Shown piece after piece: positions 17,756 to 26,413 of a stretch of DNA of 64,000 nucleotides. The stretch is from assembly GCA_029785085.1 (NCBI GenBank), contig JAFMAI010000004.1:37546-101545 (forward strand), written 5' to 3'. The notes beneath the pieces were generated by a model. It saw nothing but the letters and a program-made list of their open reading frames with translations, was not told where the DNA came from and made no database searches. Numbering within the stretch: position 1 is the first letter of the stretch; every line of letters starts with the position of its first letter. Position numbers and translations under genes: made by a program. This DNA is from Nitrososphaerota archaeon. Its GTDB lineage: Archaea > Thermoproteota > Nitrososphaeria > Nitrososphaerales > Gagatemarchaeaceae.

Positions 17756-18196
17756 TCACTTCCACCCGACCATGACCCGGTGTTCCACCCTCATGCACTT
17801 GTCCATCACATAGTCTATCTTCGCCTCGGACAGAATCTTCTTCGCCTCCTCGTTCTCCAGCCCTAGCTGCCCCCAGAAGACGAAGGGCCGTCCGGTGTTC
17901 TTCTTCATCTCAGCCACTTGCCTGGCGACCTCGGGGAACTCTTCCGAGGGCCTGAACACGTCGACCACCTCCACCTTCTCCGCCACCTCCTTGGGGATAC
18001 CGGCGAGGGTCGGGTACGCCTTGCTCCCGTTCACCACGTCTGCGGTAGGGTTGACGGGGATGATGGTGTATCCCTGCGCCTGGAGGTACGCAGGGACGGT
18101 GAACGCCTCCTTCTCCGGGTTCTTCGAGGCGCCGACCACCGCTATCGTCCGGTACTGCCTCATCACTTCGACTGGATTGACTGTGAACTTCTCCAT
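17756..18196 (-). CDS. CoA-binding domain protein (YccU-like)
   Basis: Small Rossmann-fold CoA-binding protein of 146 aa. Family motifs are present: TIAVVGASKNPEKEA near residue 17, VNPTADVVNGSKAYPTL near 48, VDVFRPSE, and a C-terminal DYVMDKCMRVEHR with the conserved Cys. The cellular role is unclear; it resembles the CoA-binding part of succinyl-CoA ligase without the rest. A CTTAATAC box lies about 25 bases before the ATG. Confidence 0.85.
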   Translation of the reverse strand: MEKFTVNPVEVMRQYRTIAVVGASKNPEKEAFTVPAYLQAQGYTIIPVNPTADVVNGSKAYPTLAGIPKEVAEKVEVVDVFRPSEEFPEVARQVAEMKKNTGRPFVFWGQLGLENEEAKKILSEAKIDYVMDKCMRVEHRVMVGWK

Positions 18197-18272
18197 AATG
18201 ACCGCACTCCTCAGCCACTTAATACGACTGTCGGGGTCTGGCCTCGCCCAGGGGCGACCGCGAGCCCTTCCG

Positions 18273-18656
18273 TCACTTCGGAACCAGGAACTCTCTGCTG
18301 TTCGGCTCTTTGCCGGCCCAGCGCTTCGACCACGAAGCCAGTTCGAGGAGTATCTTGTAGATCTCGTGCCCCTTCACGGTGAGCGAGTACTCTATCTTCG
18401 GCTTCTCCTCGGCATAGACCTTCCTCTGCACCACGCCGAACTTCTCCAGCTGGGCGAGGCGCTCGGCCAGGGATGTGGCGCTTATCCCGACTATGTGCCG
18501 TTTCAGCTCGTTGAACCTGGTGGGCTCTATCTGCCCCAGCATGTGGATGGTCGGTAGGGTCCAGGTCCTGGTGATCTCGTTCCACGTCTGGTGCACGACC
18601 GCGCACGAGTCCAGAACCTTCCGGTCGAGCTGTTCCGACTTGGCTAGGCTAGCCAT
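18273..18656 (-). CDS. HxlR-family transcriptional regulator
   Basis: Winged-helix regulator of 127 aa. The HxlR pattern is present: WTLPTIHML, then TRFNELKRHIVGISATSLAERLAQLEKFGVV (recognition helix and wing) and YSLTVKGHEI. The usual N-terminal Cys of HxlR sensors is at about residue 18 (DSCAVVH). A CTTTAAAG box at about 18680-18687 is its own promoter. It is divergent from the HtrA-like protease, about 110 bases away, and could regulate it. Confidence 0.82.
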   Translation of the reverse strand: MASLAKSEQLDRKVLDSCAVVHQTWNEITRTWTLPTIHMLGQIEPTRFNELKRHIVGISATSLAERLAQLEKFGVVQRKVYAEEKPKIEYSLTVKGHEIYKILLELASWSKRWAGKEPNSREFLVPK

Positions 18657-18769
18657 GGCTGCCCGTGACCGGGGGCGCTTGCTTTAAAGTGTAGCTGGGC
18701 GCTCTCCAGACGGCGCGCCAAGGCGATGGGCGCGGCAGACGCCTTATCACATGCCAGGGTGTGAGCGAC

Positions 18770-19777
18770 ATGCGCGCGAAGCCACTCAACAATAGGGGGC
18801 GGAAGCCGGGGCTGGCCATGGCACTTTCAGGATTCGAGAGCCAGGTGGTCGGAGCGGTGGAGAAGGTCAGCGAAAGCATCGTCAGCGTATCCAGCATGAG
18901 GCTGGAGCGGCGGTTCTTCGGGTTGGTCCCCCTCGAAGGCCAGGGGTCAGGGATCGTCCTGGACAGGGGCGGGCTCATCGTCACGAACAACCACGTCATC
19001 GACGGGGCCAGCCAGGTCCATGTAAGCCTCAAGGACGGCCGGACCTTCACAGGGAAAGTGGTCGGCTCAGACGACGCCACCGATGTCGCCGTCATCAGGG
19101 TAGACGCGTCGGAGCTCCCGGCGGCAGACCTGGGTGACTCTGAGTCGGTCCAGGTGGGGCAGTTTGTCCTCGCCATCGGCAACGCGCTTGCGCTCCCCGG
19201 CGGACCCACCGTCTCGATGGGCGTGCTGAGCGCGAAAGGGAGGCCGCTCCCGGGGACTGACTTCATCTTCGAAGGGCTCCTGCAGACAGACGCGGCTGTC
19301 AACCCAGGCAACAGCGGAGGGCCCCTGGCAGATCTTGGGGGGAATGTCATCGGGATGACCACCATGATGATCCCTTATGCCCAGGGGATGGGGTTCGCCA
19401 TCCCGATCAACACTGTCAAGAAGATCGCCCAGGAGATACTCGAAAACGGCAGGGTCAGCCGGCGCTGGATCGGCATCTCGGGTGTCGACGTGACCCCCCA
19501 ATTGGCTCGCAGGTACAACCTGCAGGCCGACCGGGGGCTCCTGGTCGCCGAGGTCGTCCCCCGCAGTCCGGCCCACTACGCAGGGCTCAGGAGCGGGGAC
19601 GTCATAGTAGGCGCCGACGGTGCTGCGGTCAAACAGACCAAAGACCTCCTTCTGGCGGTCTCCAAGTCCCCCGCAGGTGGCCTCGTGAGGCTCGATGTCA
19701 ACAGGCTCGGACGGACCGGGCCGCTTGACGTCACCCCGACCGACGCGCCGTCTTTCCAACAGGTCCGGGAGAGGTAG
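18770..19777 (+). CDS. HtrA/DegP-like serine protease with PDZ domain
   Basis: Trypsin-fold quality-control protease. The 335 aa protein has the full catalytic triad: His75 (TNNHVIDG), Asp105 (DATDVAVI) and Ser182 (NPGNSGGPL), followed by one PDZ domain (about 225-325: RRWIGISGVDV, GLRSGDVIVGADGAAV). No signal peptide or membrane anchor is seen, so it probably acts in the cytosol, unlike most bacterial HtrA. ATG 18770 is chosen over GTG 18761 because it lies 25 bases from the CCTTATCA box. Confidence 0.9.
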   Translation: MRAKPLNNRGRKPGLAMALSGFESQVVGAVEKVSESIVSVSSMRLERRFFGLVPLEGQGSGIVLDRGGLIVTNNHVIDGASQVHVSLKDGRTFTGKVVGSDDATDVAVIRVDASELPAADLGDSESVQVGQFVLAIGNALALPGGPTVSMGVLSAKGRPLPGTDFIFEGLLQTDAAVNPGNSGGPLADLGGNVIGMTTMMIPYAQGMGFAIPINTVKKIAQEILENGRVSRRWIGISGVDVTPQLARRYNLQADRGLLVAEVVPRSPAHYAGLRSGDVIVGADGAAVKQTKDLLLAVSKSPAGGLVRLDVNRLGRTGPLDVTPTDAPSFQQVRER

Positions 19778-19927
19778 GGCGGGCCGACAGCTCCGAAGCA
19801 GAAGCGGCTCCGCGGTCACGGCTTCTCCATGCGGCCGTCCCAGGCAGCCAAGCCCGGCACGTCACCTGCCTAGGTGGCGCTGACCGCGCCACCAACGGTT
19901 TATACCGAATGCCCCGCGGGGACTACC

Positions 19928-20671
19928 ATGCACCGAGTCACTCAGGCCGCCATCCTATGCGGCGGAAGGGGGGAACGGCTGAAGCCTCTCACAGACTACT
20001 TTCAGAAGGTCATGATACCAATCGGGCCGAAGAAGCTGCCGCTCCTCGCCTACACCATAGCGATCATGAAGCGCCATGGAGTCACGAACATCGCCCTGCT
20101 CACCGGATATAGGTCCGAGGACATCAGACGGTACTTCGGCGACGGGTCGCAACACGGCGTGAAGCTGTCCTACTCCGAGGACCAGAGGGGGCTCAAGGGG
20201 AGCCTGAACGCAGTAGCCCACGCATTGCGAGACGGCGCCATAGCCTGCGGCGAGCTCCTGATCTACTACGGAGACATCCTGGCAGACCTGGAGGTGACCC
20301 AGCTTCTAGAGACCCATCGCAGGACCAAGGCAGACCTCACGCTAGTCCTTGACAGGGGTTACTCCCTCCCGGTGGGGGTGGCAGACGTGGACGACGGGCT
20401 GGTGACGTCCTTTAGGGAGAAGCCGAGGCTCGACCTGACCGTGACCACCGGCCCCATGGTCGTCGGCCCGAAAGGCATGACCCTGATGGGCAAGTTGGCC
20501 GGCCGCAAGAGGCCAGACCTGATGACCGACTTCGTCCCTGAGATGATCCACAGGGGCGGGAGGGTGAGCGCTTTCTACACCGAGAAGGAGTGGTTCGACG
20601 TCGGCACTGTCTCGACCTTCATGAAGCTCGACGAGGAACTCGCCAGGCACCCCCTCAACTACGTCGTCTGA
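19928..20671 (+). CDS. Nucleotidyltransferase of the sugar-1-phosphate NTP_transferase family
   Basis: Predicted to make an NDP-sugar from a sugar-1-phosphate and NTP. The 247 aa protein starts with QAAILCGGRGERLKPLTD, the pyrophosphorylase signature loop, then VMIPIGPKKLPLL, an IYYGDILADL metal-binding Asp near residue 118, and EKEWFDVGT near the C-terminus. It lacks the left-handed beta-helix domain of GlmU-type enzymes. A TTTATAC box 26 bases before ATG 19928 supports the start. The sugar specificity cannot be told. Confidence 0.85.
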   Translation: MHRVTQAAILCGGRGERLKPLTDYFQKVMIPIGPKKLPLLAYTIAIMKRHGVTNIALLTGYRSEDIRRYFGDGSQHGVKLSYSEDQRGLKGSLNAVAHALRDGAIACGELLIYYGDILADLEVTQLLETHRRTKADLTLVLDRGYSLPVGVADVDDGLVTSFREKPRLDLTVTTGPMVVGPKGMTLMGKLAGRKRPDLMTDFVPEMIHRGGRVSAFYTEKEWFDVGTVSTFMKLDEELARHPLNYVV

Positions 20672-20684
20672 CGCGAGGACCAGG

Positions 20685-21812
20685 TCAGTCTTCGCGCCAG
20701 CGGAAGAACCTCACAGCCAGGGCGAAGACCACCACCGAGATGCCCAGGAGGACCGCCATGTCGAAGTAGGCGGCGCCGAAGTTACCATAGATCATCACCT
20801 CGTTCAACCCGTCGATCATGTAGTAGAGAGGCAGGACATGGGCGATCCCTTGGAGATACTTGGGCATAGAGCTCACTGGGAAGAACGTCCCCGAGAGGAA
20901 CATCATGGGGAACGTGACAAGGTTGCCTACGACCGAGGCGGCCTCGGGGGTGTTGGAGACGCTCCCCACCAGCATCCCCAGGGAGACGAAGAAGAACGGC
21001 CCCAGCACCAAGAATATGCCTATCCCCCAGTTCAGCGCTATGTGGGCGCCGAACGCATAGACGCCGACGGCGGCCATCAGCATGAATGAGACCGCGGTGG
21101 TGCCGACGTACCAGATTATCTTCGACAGCAGCCACTCTGTCTTGGTGAGCGGCGTAAGTGAAAGGAGCTTGAACACCTTGTCGCGCCGATAGGTGGAACT
21201 GATGTTGACCATGGCGAACATGGGGCTGGTGAGGGCTGCGAAGCCTACGAGGCCGGGGACCAGGAAGTCGATGTACTTGTAGTTCGATGACACGGCGGTG
21301 CGCGGCGTTATCCCCACCTGGTGCACGCCGGTGGCGCCGTGCAGGTTGAATCCGTTGACCACCTCTGCGACTATCCCTGAAACCACGGCGCTGGCGGTCG
21401 ACGAGGGGTTTCCAAAGACGGTCACATTCACCTTCTGACCTGACTCGAAGGCGAGGCTGAAGTTGGCAGGGATGATTATCCCATCCGAGGCCGACTTCGA
21501 AGAGAGATACTGGGAGAAGTTCAGGTCTGCCGGGACGGGCCTCATGCACAGGCCGGCGCCGCTGCTGGTGCTGCAGTAGTTGGACGTGCTGTTCAGGGCA
21601 GAGATGAAGGTCGCCCCCACCGGGCCTGTGTCATGGTTCTGCACGTAGACCGTGGACTGGCTGGCCCCTCCCCCGGAGAAGATGGCCCCAAAGAGCAGGA
21701 TGAGTATGATTGGGAATACCAGTGTGAAGAAGAAGCCCTCCCTGCTCCTGAGGCTCGACTTGCCGTAGATTTTCAGGTCAGAGACCATCCTGCTCAGGCT
21801 GAACCCCATCAC
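20685..21812 (-). CDS. ABC-2 type transporter permease
   Basis: Membrane half of an exporter. The 375 aa protein has one N-terminal TM helix (about 28-45), a large Ser/Thr/Asn-rich extracytoplasmic domain (about 50-185), then five C-terminal TM helices, the ABC-2 layout. The C-terminal block contains FLSGTFFPVSSMP and LPLYYMIDGLNEVM, characteristic of this permease family. Its start overlaps the stop of the upstream ATPase gene by 4 bases, so the two form an operon and a complex. The substrate is unknown. Confidence 0.88.
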   Translation of the reverse strand: MMGFSLSRMVSDLKIYGKSSLRSREGFFFTLVFPIILILLFGAIFSGGGASQSTVYVQNHDTGPVGATFISALNSTSNYCSTSSGAGLCMRPVPADLNFSQYLSSKSASDGIIIPANFSLAFESGQKVNVTVFGNPSSTASAVVSGIVAEVVNGFNLHGATGVHQVGITPRTAVSSNYKYIDFLVPGLVGFAALTSPMFAMVNISSTYRRDKVFKLLSLTPLTKTEWLLSKIIWYVGTTAVSFMLMAAVGVYAFGAHIALNWGIGIFLVLGPFFFVSLGMLVGSVSNTPEAASVVGNLVTFPMMFLSGTFFPVSSMPKYLQGIAHVLPLYYMIDGLNEVMIYGNFGAAYFDMAVLLGISVVVFALAVRFFRWRED

Positions 21813-22738
21813 TCGACCCCCTTCTCGATGCTCCCGCCCTCTCCGACCAGCTTGAGGAAGACGTCTTCCAGGCTGTCCCTCCTGACCGTGAGGTCTTCCC
21901 AGGCCGCGCCGGACTCCTCAATGGCGCCGAGCGCCACCATCGCGTCCGACTTGTCCCTTAGGAAGATGGTGATGCTCCCCGCGCCCCCTTCAGCATGCAG
22001 CCTGGTGCTCTCTCTGAGATACTTCAGCAGGTCGTCGCCTCCCTTCACCACCATCCGCTGCCCTGACCCGAACTTGGACTCTATCTCCGCGGTGGTCCCC
22101 ATCGCCACAATCTTCCCATGCTTCATTATCGCCACCCTGTCGGCGAGCTCTTCGGCCTCTTCGAGGTAGTGGGTGGTCAGCATCACTGTCCTCCCTTCGT
22201 CCTTGAGCTTCCTGACCACCTCCCAGACCGCCCTTCGCGCCTGGGGGTCGAGGCCCGTCGTCGGCTCGTCCAGGAACACGACCTGGGGGTCGTTGACCAG
22301 CGAAAGCGCCATGCCAAGCTTCTGCTTCTGACCCCCGGAGAGGTTCTGGAACCAGACGTTGGACGCGTCGTCAAGGATCACCCTCCTCAGCAGCTCATCT
22401 GGGTCCACCTTTCTCCCAAAGAGCGCGCCGTAATAGGAGAGGGCTTCCCTGGGCGTGGGATAGTCTAGGAACTTGAACCCCTGGGGGATCACCCCTATTC
22501 TCTTGTGCAGCTCGTACCCTGATTCCCATGGGTCGAGCCCCAGGACCTTGGCGGTCCCCGAGTCTTTGTTCCTCAGCCCCTCGAGAATCTCGATGGTGGT
22601 TGTCTTGCCCGCCCCGTTCGGCCCCAGAAGGGAGAAGACCTCGCCTTCATCCACTGAGAACGAAGTCCCATCGACGGCCTGGATGTCCCCGTACTTCTTC
22701 TTCAGACCGCTCACTTCGATGGCGGGCACTTGGGCCAC
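21809..22738 (-). CDS. ABC transporter ATP-binding protein (DrrA-like)
   Basis: ATPase subunit of the adjacent ABC-2 exporter. The 309 aa protein has Walker A GPNGAGKTT (about residues 39-47), Q-loop VIPQGF, signature LSGGQKQKL, Walker B VVFLDEPTTGLD and the His-loop TTHYLEEAEEL. The C-terminal extension of about 90 residues is usual for DrrA-type exporters. Starts at GTG with TTTATAC on the minus strand upstream. Confidence 0.93.
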   Translation of the reverse strand: MAQVPAIEVSGLKKKYGDIQAVDGTSFSVDEGEVFSLLGPNGAGKTTTIEILEGLRNKDSGTAKVLGLDPWESGYELHKRIGVIPQGFKFLDYPTPREALSYYGALFGRKVDPDELLRRVILDDASNVWFQNLSGGQKQKLGMALSLVNDPQVVFLDEPTTGLDPQARRAVWEVVRKLKDEGRTVMLTTHYLEEAEELADRVAIMKHGKIVAMGTTAEIESKFGSGQRMVVKGGDDLLKYLRESTRLHAEGGAGSITIFLRDKSDAMVALGAIEESGAAWEDLTVRRDSLEDVFLKLVGEGGSIEKGVE

Positions 22739-22771
22739 GGCTCGGTTTTGGGTATAAATGGAGTCCGTCCT

Positions 22772-22993
22772 TCAGTAGTCTACCAGGCGCGTCCAGCCCC
22801 ACGTACCGCGGCGCCAGAAGCGTTTCCCGAACAGGAGCAGGGCGACTCCTCCGAGCACGAGGATCACGCCCACCACCACCGCGAGGAGCTGCAGAATGAA
22901 CATGATGATGCTCAACACGAAGCCGGCCAGAAGGACGAGTATGGCCGCCCCGAGGATGATCATCAGCAGCCCAGCTACCTGGGACCTGTGCAT
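22772..22993 (-). CDS. Small two-helix membrane protein
   Basis: A 73 aa protein made mostly of two hydrophobic helices (about 8-30 and 33-54) with a basic C-terminus (GKRFWRRGTWGW). No family assigned. A GATAAATAG box on the minus strand about 22 bases before the ATG supports an own promoter. It lies between the exporter and arginase-like genes, with no clear link to either. Confidence 0.55.
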   Translation of the reverse strand: MHRSQVAGLLMIILGAAILVLLAGFVLSIIMFILQLLAVVVGVILVLGGVALLLFGKRFWRRGTWGWTRLVDY

Positions 22994-23080
22994 GGGATGA
23001 TACCCGGCCGGTGCTATTTATCCTGTGGAGCATGGCCCGCCAGACCGATTATTAACCGGGTCGAGCCGGAAGCGGGCGGC

Positions 23081-23977
23081 TTGAACATCGGCATCATCGG
23101 CGCCCCAGTCGATCTGGGGCAGCAGCGGCGGGGGGTGGACATGGGTCCGAGCGCGATCAGGATAGCCAACTTGGAGGCGCGACTCGAAGCCCTAGGGCAC
23201 AAGGTGAAAGACTACGGCAACGTCCCCGTGGCAGACATGGCCACGGCGCACATGGGAGACAGGAAGGCCAGATACCTCGTCGACGTCGTGAGGCAGTGCG
23301 GTCTCCTGGCCGACAAGGTTTCGACCTGCCTGAGGCAGGGGTCCTTTCCTCTGGTGCTCGGTGGCGACCAGAGCGTGTCCGTCGGCACCCTCGCAGGGCT
23401 GGCCCGGACAGGGAGTGAGCGGGGGATAGTCTGGCTGGACGCCCACGGCGACTTCAACACGCCGAAGTCGACGCCGTCGGGGAACATCCATGGGATGGCG
23501 CTCGCAGCCATCCTGGGATACGGGGACCCCAAGCTGGCGAGGCTAGGCGGCGTCTCCCCGAAGGCGACGGAGAAGAACACCGTCCTGGTCGGGTGCCGTG
23601 ACTTCGACCGGGAAGAGGCCAAGGCGATAGCCCGCTCGAAGATGACGGTCTTCACCATGAAGGAGATCGACGAACTCGGCATGACGTCGGTCATGCGGGA
23701 GGCCATCCGGATAGCCGGGACAGGCCTGGATCAGGTCCACCTCAGCTTCGACGTGGACGCGGTGGACCCGAGAGAAGCGCCGGGGACCGGGACCCAGGTG
23801 AGGGGAGGCCTCACCTATCGCGAGGCGCAGCTGGCGATGGAGATGCTGTTCGAGTCAGGGCAAGTGACCTCAGCCGAATTCGTAGAGGTGAACCCCATCC
23901 TCGACGTTGCCAACCAGACTGCCGAGCTCGCTGTCGAGCTCGCTCTCTCCCTCTTTGGCAAGAGGATAATCGGATAG
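23081..23977 (+). CDS. Arginase/agmatinase family protein with an altered metal ligand
   Basis: Ureohydrolase-fold protein of 298 aa, the usual arginase length. Metal-site motifs are WLDAHGDFN (Asp120, His122, Asp124) and SFDVDAVDP (Asp224, Asp226). The first motif reads GGDQS where arginases have GGDHS, so the usual first Mn-binding His is Gln97. Members hydrolyse arginine or agmatine to urea; the change could mean a different metal site or substrate. TTG 23081 is chosen from an ATTATTAACC box about 26 bases upstream and from the family start. Confidence 0.8.
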   Translation: MNIGIIGAPVDLGQQRRGVDMGPSAIRIANLEARLEALGHKVKDYGNVPVADMATAHMGDRKARYLVDVVRQCGLLADKVSTCLRQGSFPLVLGGDQSVSVGTLAGLARTGSERGIVWLDAHGDFNTPKSTPSGNIHGMALAAILGYGDPKLARLGGVSPKATEKNTVLVGCRDFDREEAKAIARSKMTVFTMKEIDELGMTSVMREAIRIAGTGLDQVHLSFDVDAVDPREAPGTGTQVRGGLTYREAQLAMEMLFESGQVTSAEFVEVNPILDVANQTAELAVELALSLFGKRIIG

Positions 23978-24053
23978 CCCTCCCCGCTGGCCTCCGCCGG
24001 GCCCTCGGGCGTCAGGGCATTTTATAACGAACCCAAAATGGGGGCTGCGAAAG

Positions 24054-25514
24054 ATGCAGTCGCAACCGACCGGCGCGCCACAGCCTGGGGCCTCTCCAGA
24101 GGCGACTTCCCATCAGCTCAGGGCGCTCCTTGGCATGGTCGGGGTGGCGCTGCTCCTGAACTACGTCGAGACGATGATCATCCCTGGAATCCTCACCATC
24201 CAGACCTTCTTTTCGACCACCGAAGGGACCGTGGCCTGGGTCACGTCGGCCTTCCTGATCGTGGGTTCGGCCGTATCGCCTCTGTTCGGGAAGTGGGGGG
24301 ACAGCTACGGCAAGAAGAAGATGTTCCTGATCGCCCTGGTCTTCTACACCGCCGGGGTGGGGATGGCGGGCTTCTCGCCTTCAATCTACTTCCTCATAGC
24401 TGCCAGGGCAGTCCAGGGTATCGGGTTCGCCATAGTCCCGCTGGCGCTCGCTATCATAGCGGAGACCTTCCCCAACGAGCGCATCGCCACCGCCCAGGGG
24501 GTTGTCAGCGCGACGTTCGCCATCGGGGCTGCGGCCGGGCTCATAGGAGGGTCGTACATCATACAGGACTTCGGCTGGCAGTGGGCTTTCCACTCAGCCT
24601 TCATCCTCAGCCTCGTCCTCTTTGCCGTAGTCGCCAAGTTCCTCCCGCGGGGGAGCCCTGGGACAGGCCTCAAGGTGGGCTATGGGACCGTGGTCCTGCT
24701 CATGACGGGGGTGTCGCTCGTGCTCCTCTACCTGACCGAAGGGCCCTATGATGGATGGTACTCCGCCTACGGGCTGGCGGCACTGGCTACGGGAATCGCC
24801 CTGACCGCCGGCTTCTTCGTCGCAGAAAGCAGGAAGTCCAGCCCTCTGATTCAGCTCAGCTTGCTCCGCATAAGGAACGTCCTGGTGGCCAACGGCATCG
24901 GCGTAATCTCCGGGATCGGCCTCTTCATGCTCTTCTTCGCCGTCACCTTCTACGCCGAGGACCCCAAGCCGCTTGGGCTGGGCCTCGACCCCATCTCGGC
25001 AGGGCTCACCATAGGGCCCGCCGCCGTCCTCATGCTCATCGCGGGCCCGCTCATAGGCAGGCTCGTCACCAAAGCAGGGCCCAAACCAGCACTGGTGGTC
25101 GGGGGGGCCGTGGCCATAGTCGGCTTCTCGCTTTTCGTCCTCAACAGGGCGACGGCCACCGACATGGTCATCGCGACTTCGATATCGATGGTCGGGGCCG
25201 TGGCCGTCATCATCCCCATAGTCAACATGATCAGCGTCTCGCTTCCGAGAGAGACGGTGGCCACGGGGCTGGGACTCAACACGATGCTCAGGAACATCGG
25301 AGGGGCCATCGGGCCGGTGGTCGCTACGTCCATCATGAGCACCTACACCGCCACAGTCTCCATCCCGCATGGCGGGGTCCTGGTCCCGGCGTCCTTCCCG
25401 AACGCCACCGCGTTCGATTACGTGTTCTATCTGGGCATAGTAGCCATGTTCGTGGCCATCCTCTTCTCTCTGGCCTCCAAGAACTACGTCTTCAGGAAGC
25501 AGCCTCAGCGCTAG
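24054..25514 (+). CDS. MFS transporter, DHA2 type
   Basis: A 486 aa major-facilitator exporter with about 14 hydrophobic segments. Motif A appears as GKWGDSYGKKKMF near residue 84 and motif C-like AIGAAAGLIGGSYI near 157. It differs clearly from the MFS protein at 15-17 kb, so it is not a recent duplicate. The ATG at 24054 is 26 bases after a TTTATAAC box. Substrate unknown. Confidence 0.88.
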   Translation: MQSQPTGAPQPGASPEATSHQLRALLGMVGVALLLNYVETMIIPGILTIQTFFSTTEGTVAWVTSAFLIVGSAVSPLFGKWGDSYGKKKMFLIALVFYTAGVGMAGFSPSIYFLIAARAVQGIGFAIVPLALAIIAETFPNERIATAQGVVSATFAIGAAAGLIGGSYIIQDFGWQWAFHSAFILSLVLFAVVAKFLPRGSPGTGLKVGYGTVVLLMTGVSLVLLYLTEGPYDGWYSAYGLAALATGIALTAGFFVAESRKSSPLIQLSLLRIRNVLVANGIGVISGIGLFMLFFAVTFYAEDPKPLGLGLDPISAGLTIGPAAVLMLIAGPLIGRLVTKAGPKPALVVGGAVAIVGFSLFVLNRATATDMVIATSISMVGAVAVIIPIVNMISVSLPRETVATGLGLNTMLRNIGGAIGPVVATSIMSTYTATVSIPHGGVLVPASFPNATAFDYVFYLGIVAMFVAILFSLASKNYVFRKQPQR

Positions 25515-25607
25515 CCGGGCAGATCCCTTCACGCCGCCAATGGCGCCCTTCCCCCCTGTGCTCTCCTTCGCCTTAGCCGCGCAAGCACACCTCCAGCGGT
25601 CGCGTGA

Positions 25608-26012
25608 CTAATCTGGCGGAACCGAAGATGTCCCCTGCCTCTGTCCCCCTAGCCCATACTTCTTGGCGGTCTCCGACTGAAGCTTCCTCACCTCCCTGAT
25701 CCTCTCAGCCAGCCTCCTTTCGAACAGAAGGTTCCTCGCCCCTGCATAGCACCAGAGGATCGAGACTGCGAGGCTCAGGATCCCCACAGCCACCAGGCCC
25801 GGGGCCACCAGGTCCACAGTCTGGCTCGTGACCCCAAGCCCGTAGGGGACGACAACCAGTTGGACGAAGTAGCTGACAGCGAAGTAGGCGCCCGTGACAG
25901 TGGCGACGAGGGCGAGCATCCTGATCTTCTTTCCTCCTCGTTCCATGTGCCTGATGAACTCCTCCTGGAGCTCGATCATGGACACGCCGGGGTCCTTGTC
26001 CTCGGGCATCAT
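25608..26012 (-). CDS. Hypothetical membrane protein (two TM helices)
   Basis: A 134 aa protein: N-terminal amphipathic helix (IELQEEFIRHMERGGKK), two TM segments (about 38-60 and 68-92), then a basic-acidic helical tail (NLLFERRLAERIREVRKLQS). No family recognised. The inner ATG at 26012 is preferred because a GTTATAAGC box lies about 25 bases upstream. The neighbouring winged-helix gene is transcribed the same way, 45 bases upstream. Confidence 0.55.
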   Translation of the reverse strand: MMPEDKDPGVSMIELQEEFIRHMERGGKKIRMLALVATVTGAYFAVSYFVQLVVVPYGLGVTSQTVDLVAPGLVAVGILSLAVSILWCYAGARNLLFERRLAERIREVRKLQSETAKKYGLGGQRQGTSSVPPD

Positions 26013-26057
26013 CTGTCTCAGGCCCACCGCTGCTTATAACGCAAGCTCACAACTTGT

Positions 26058-26402
26058 TCACTCCAGGGCGGAGAAGAGCATCTTCAGGCCGCTGTCCAGC
26101 CTGCCGAGGACCTCCATCCCCTTCGGCGTCACCGAGTACCTCTCATGACCATCGGAGGCATCAGCTTTCACGAACCCATTCGTGGTCAGGAACTCCAGGT
26201 ACTCCCCGAGCCTGTTGTACGGGATGTTGGTGGTCCGGGCCAGCCTGGTCGGGAGTTGGGGGCCCGATGCCATGGTCCTGAGAAGCTCCCAGTAGATCAC
26301 CGTCGTGTCCCGGTTCCTCAACCGGCCCCCGGACGGACCCAGCCTGATATGAACAAGTTGTGCTCTCAACTTGTGCGTCAGTGCCTTAAGTAAACCATGC
26401 AC
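26058..26402 (-). CDS. Winged-helix DNA-binding protein, start uncertain
   Basis: Small regulator of at most 114 aa. The winged helix runs from about RDTTVIYWELLRTM through TRLARTTNIPYNRLGEYLEFL (recognition helix) to YSVTPKGMEVL, a pattern common in archaeal one-domain regulators. The longest start (26402) overlaps a CTTAAG element and a perfect inverted repeat; TTG at 26369 or 26321 may be the true start. It is divergent from the operon beginning at 26414, so it is the likely regulator of that cluster. Confidence 0.65.
   Translation of the reverse strand: MHGLLKALTHKLRAQLVHIRLGPSGGRLRNRDTTVIYWELLRTMASGPQLPTRLARTTNIPYNRLGEYLEFLTTNGFVKADASDGHERYSVTPKGMEVLGRLDSGLKMLFSALE
26353..26374. promoter_or_regulatory. 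Perfect inverted repeat, candidate operator
   Basis: ACAAGTTG (26353-26360), a six-base spacer, and CAACTTGT (26367-26374) form a perfect dyad of the size bound by a winged-helix dimer. It lies just beside the CTTAAG box. A further half site, CAACTTGT, occurs at 26050-26057 next to the winged-helix gene's stop codon. Confidence 0.55.
26385..26390. promoter_or_regulatory. Palindromic TATA element of the 26.4 kb divergent promoter
   Basis: CTTAAG, self-complementary, about 25 bases before the TTG start at 26414 on the plus strand. It could also direct leftward transcription toward the winged-helix gene. Confidence 0.45.
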
Positions 26403-26413
26403 CCGCTGACCCG

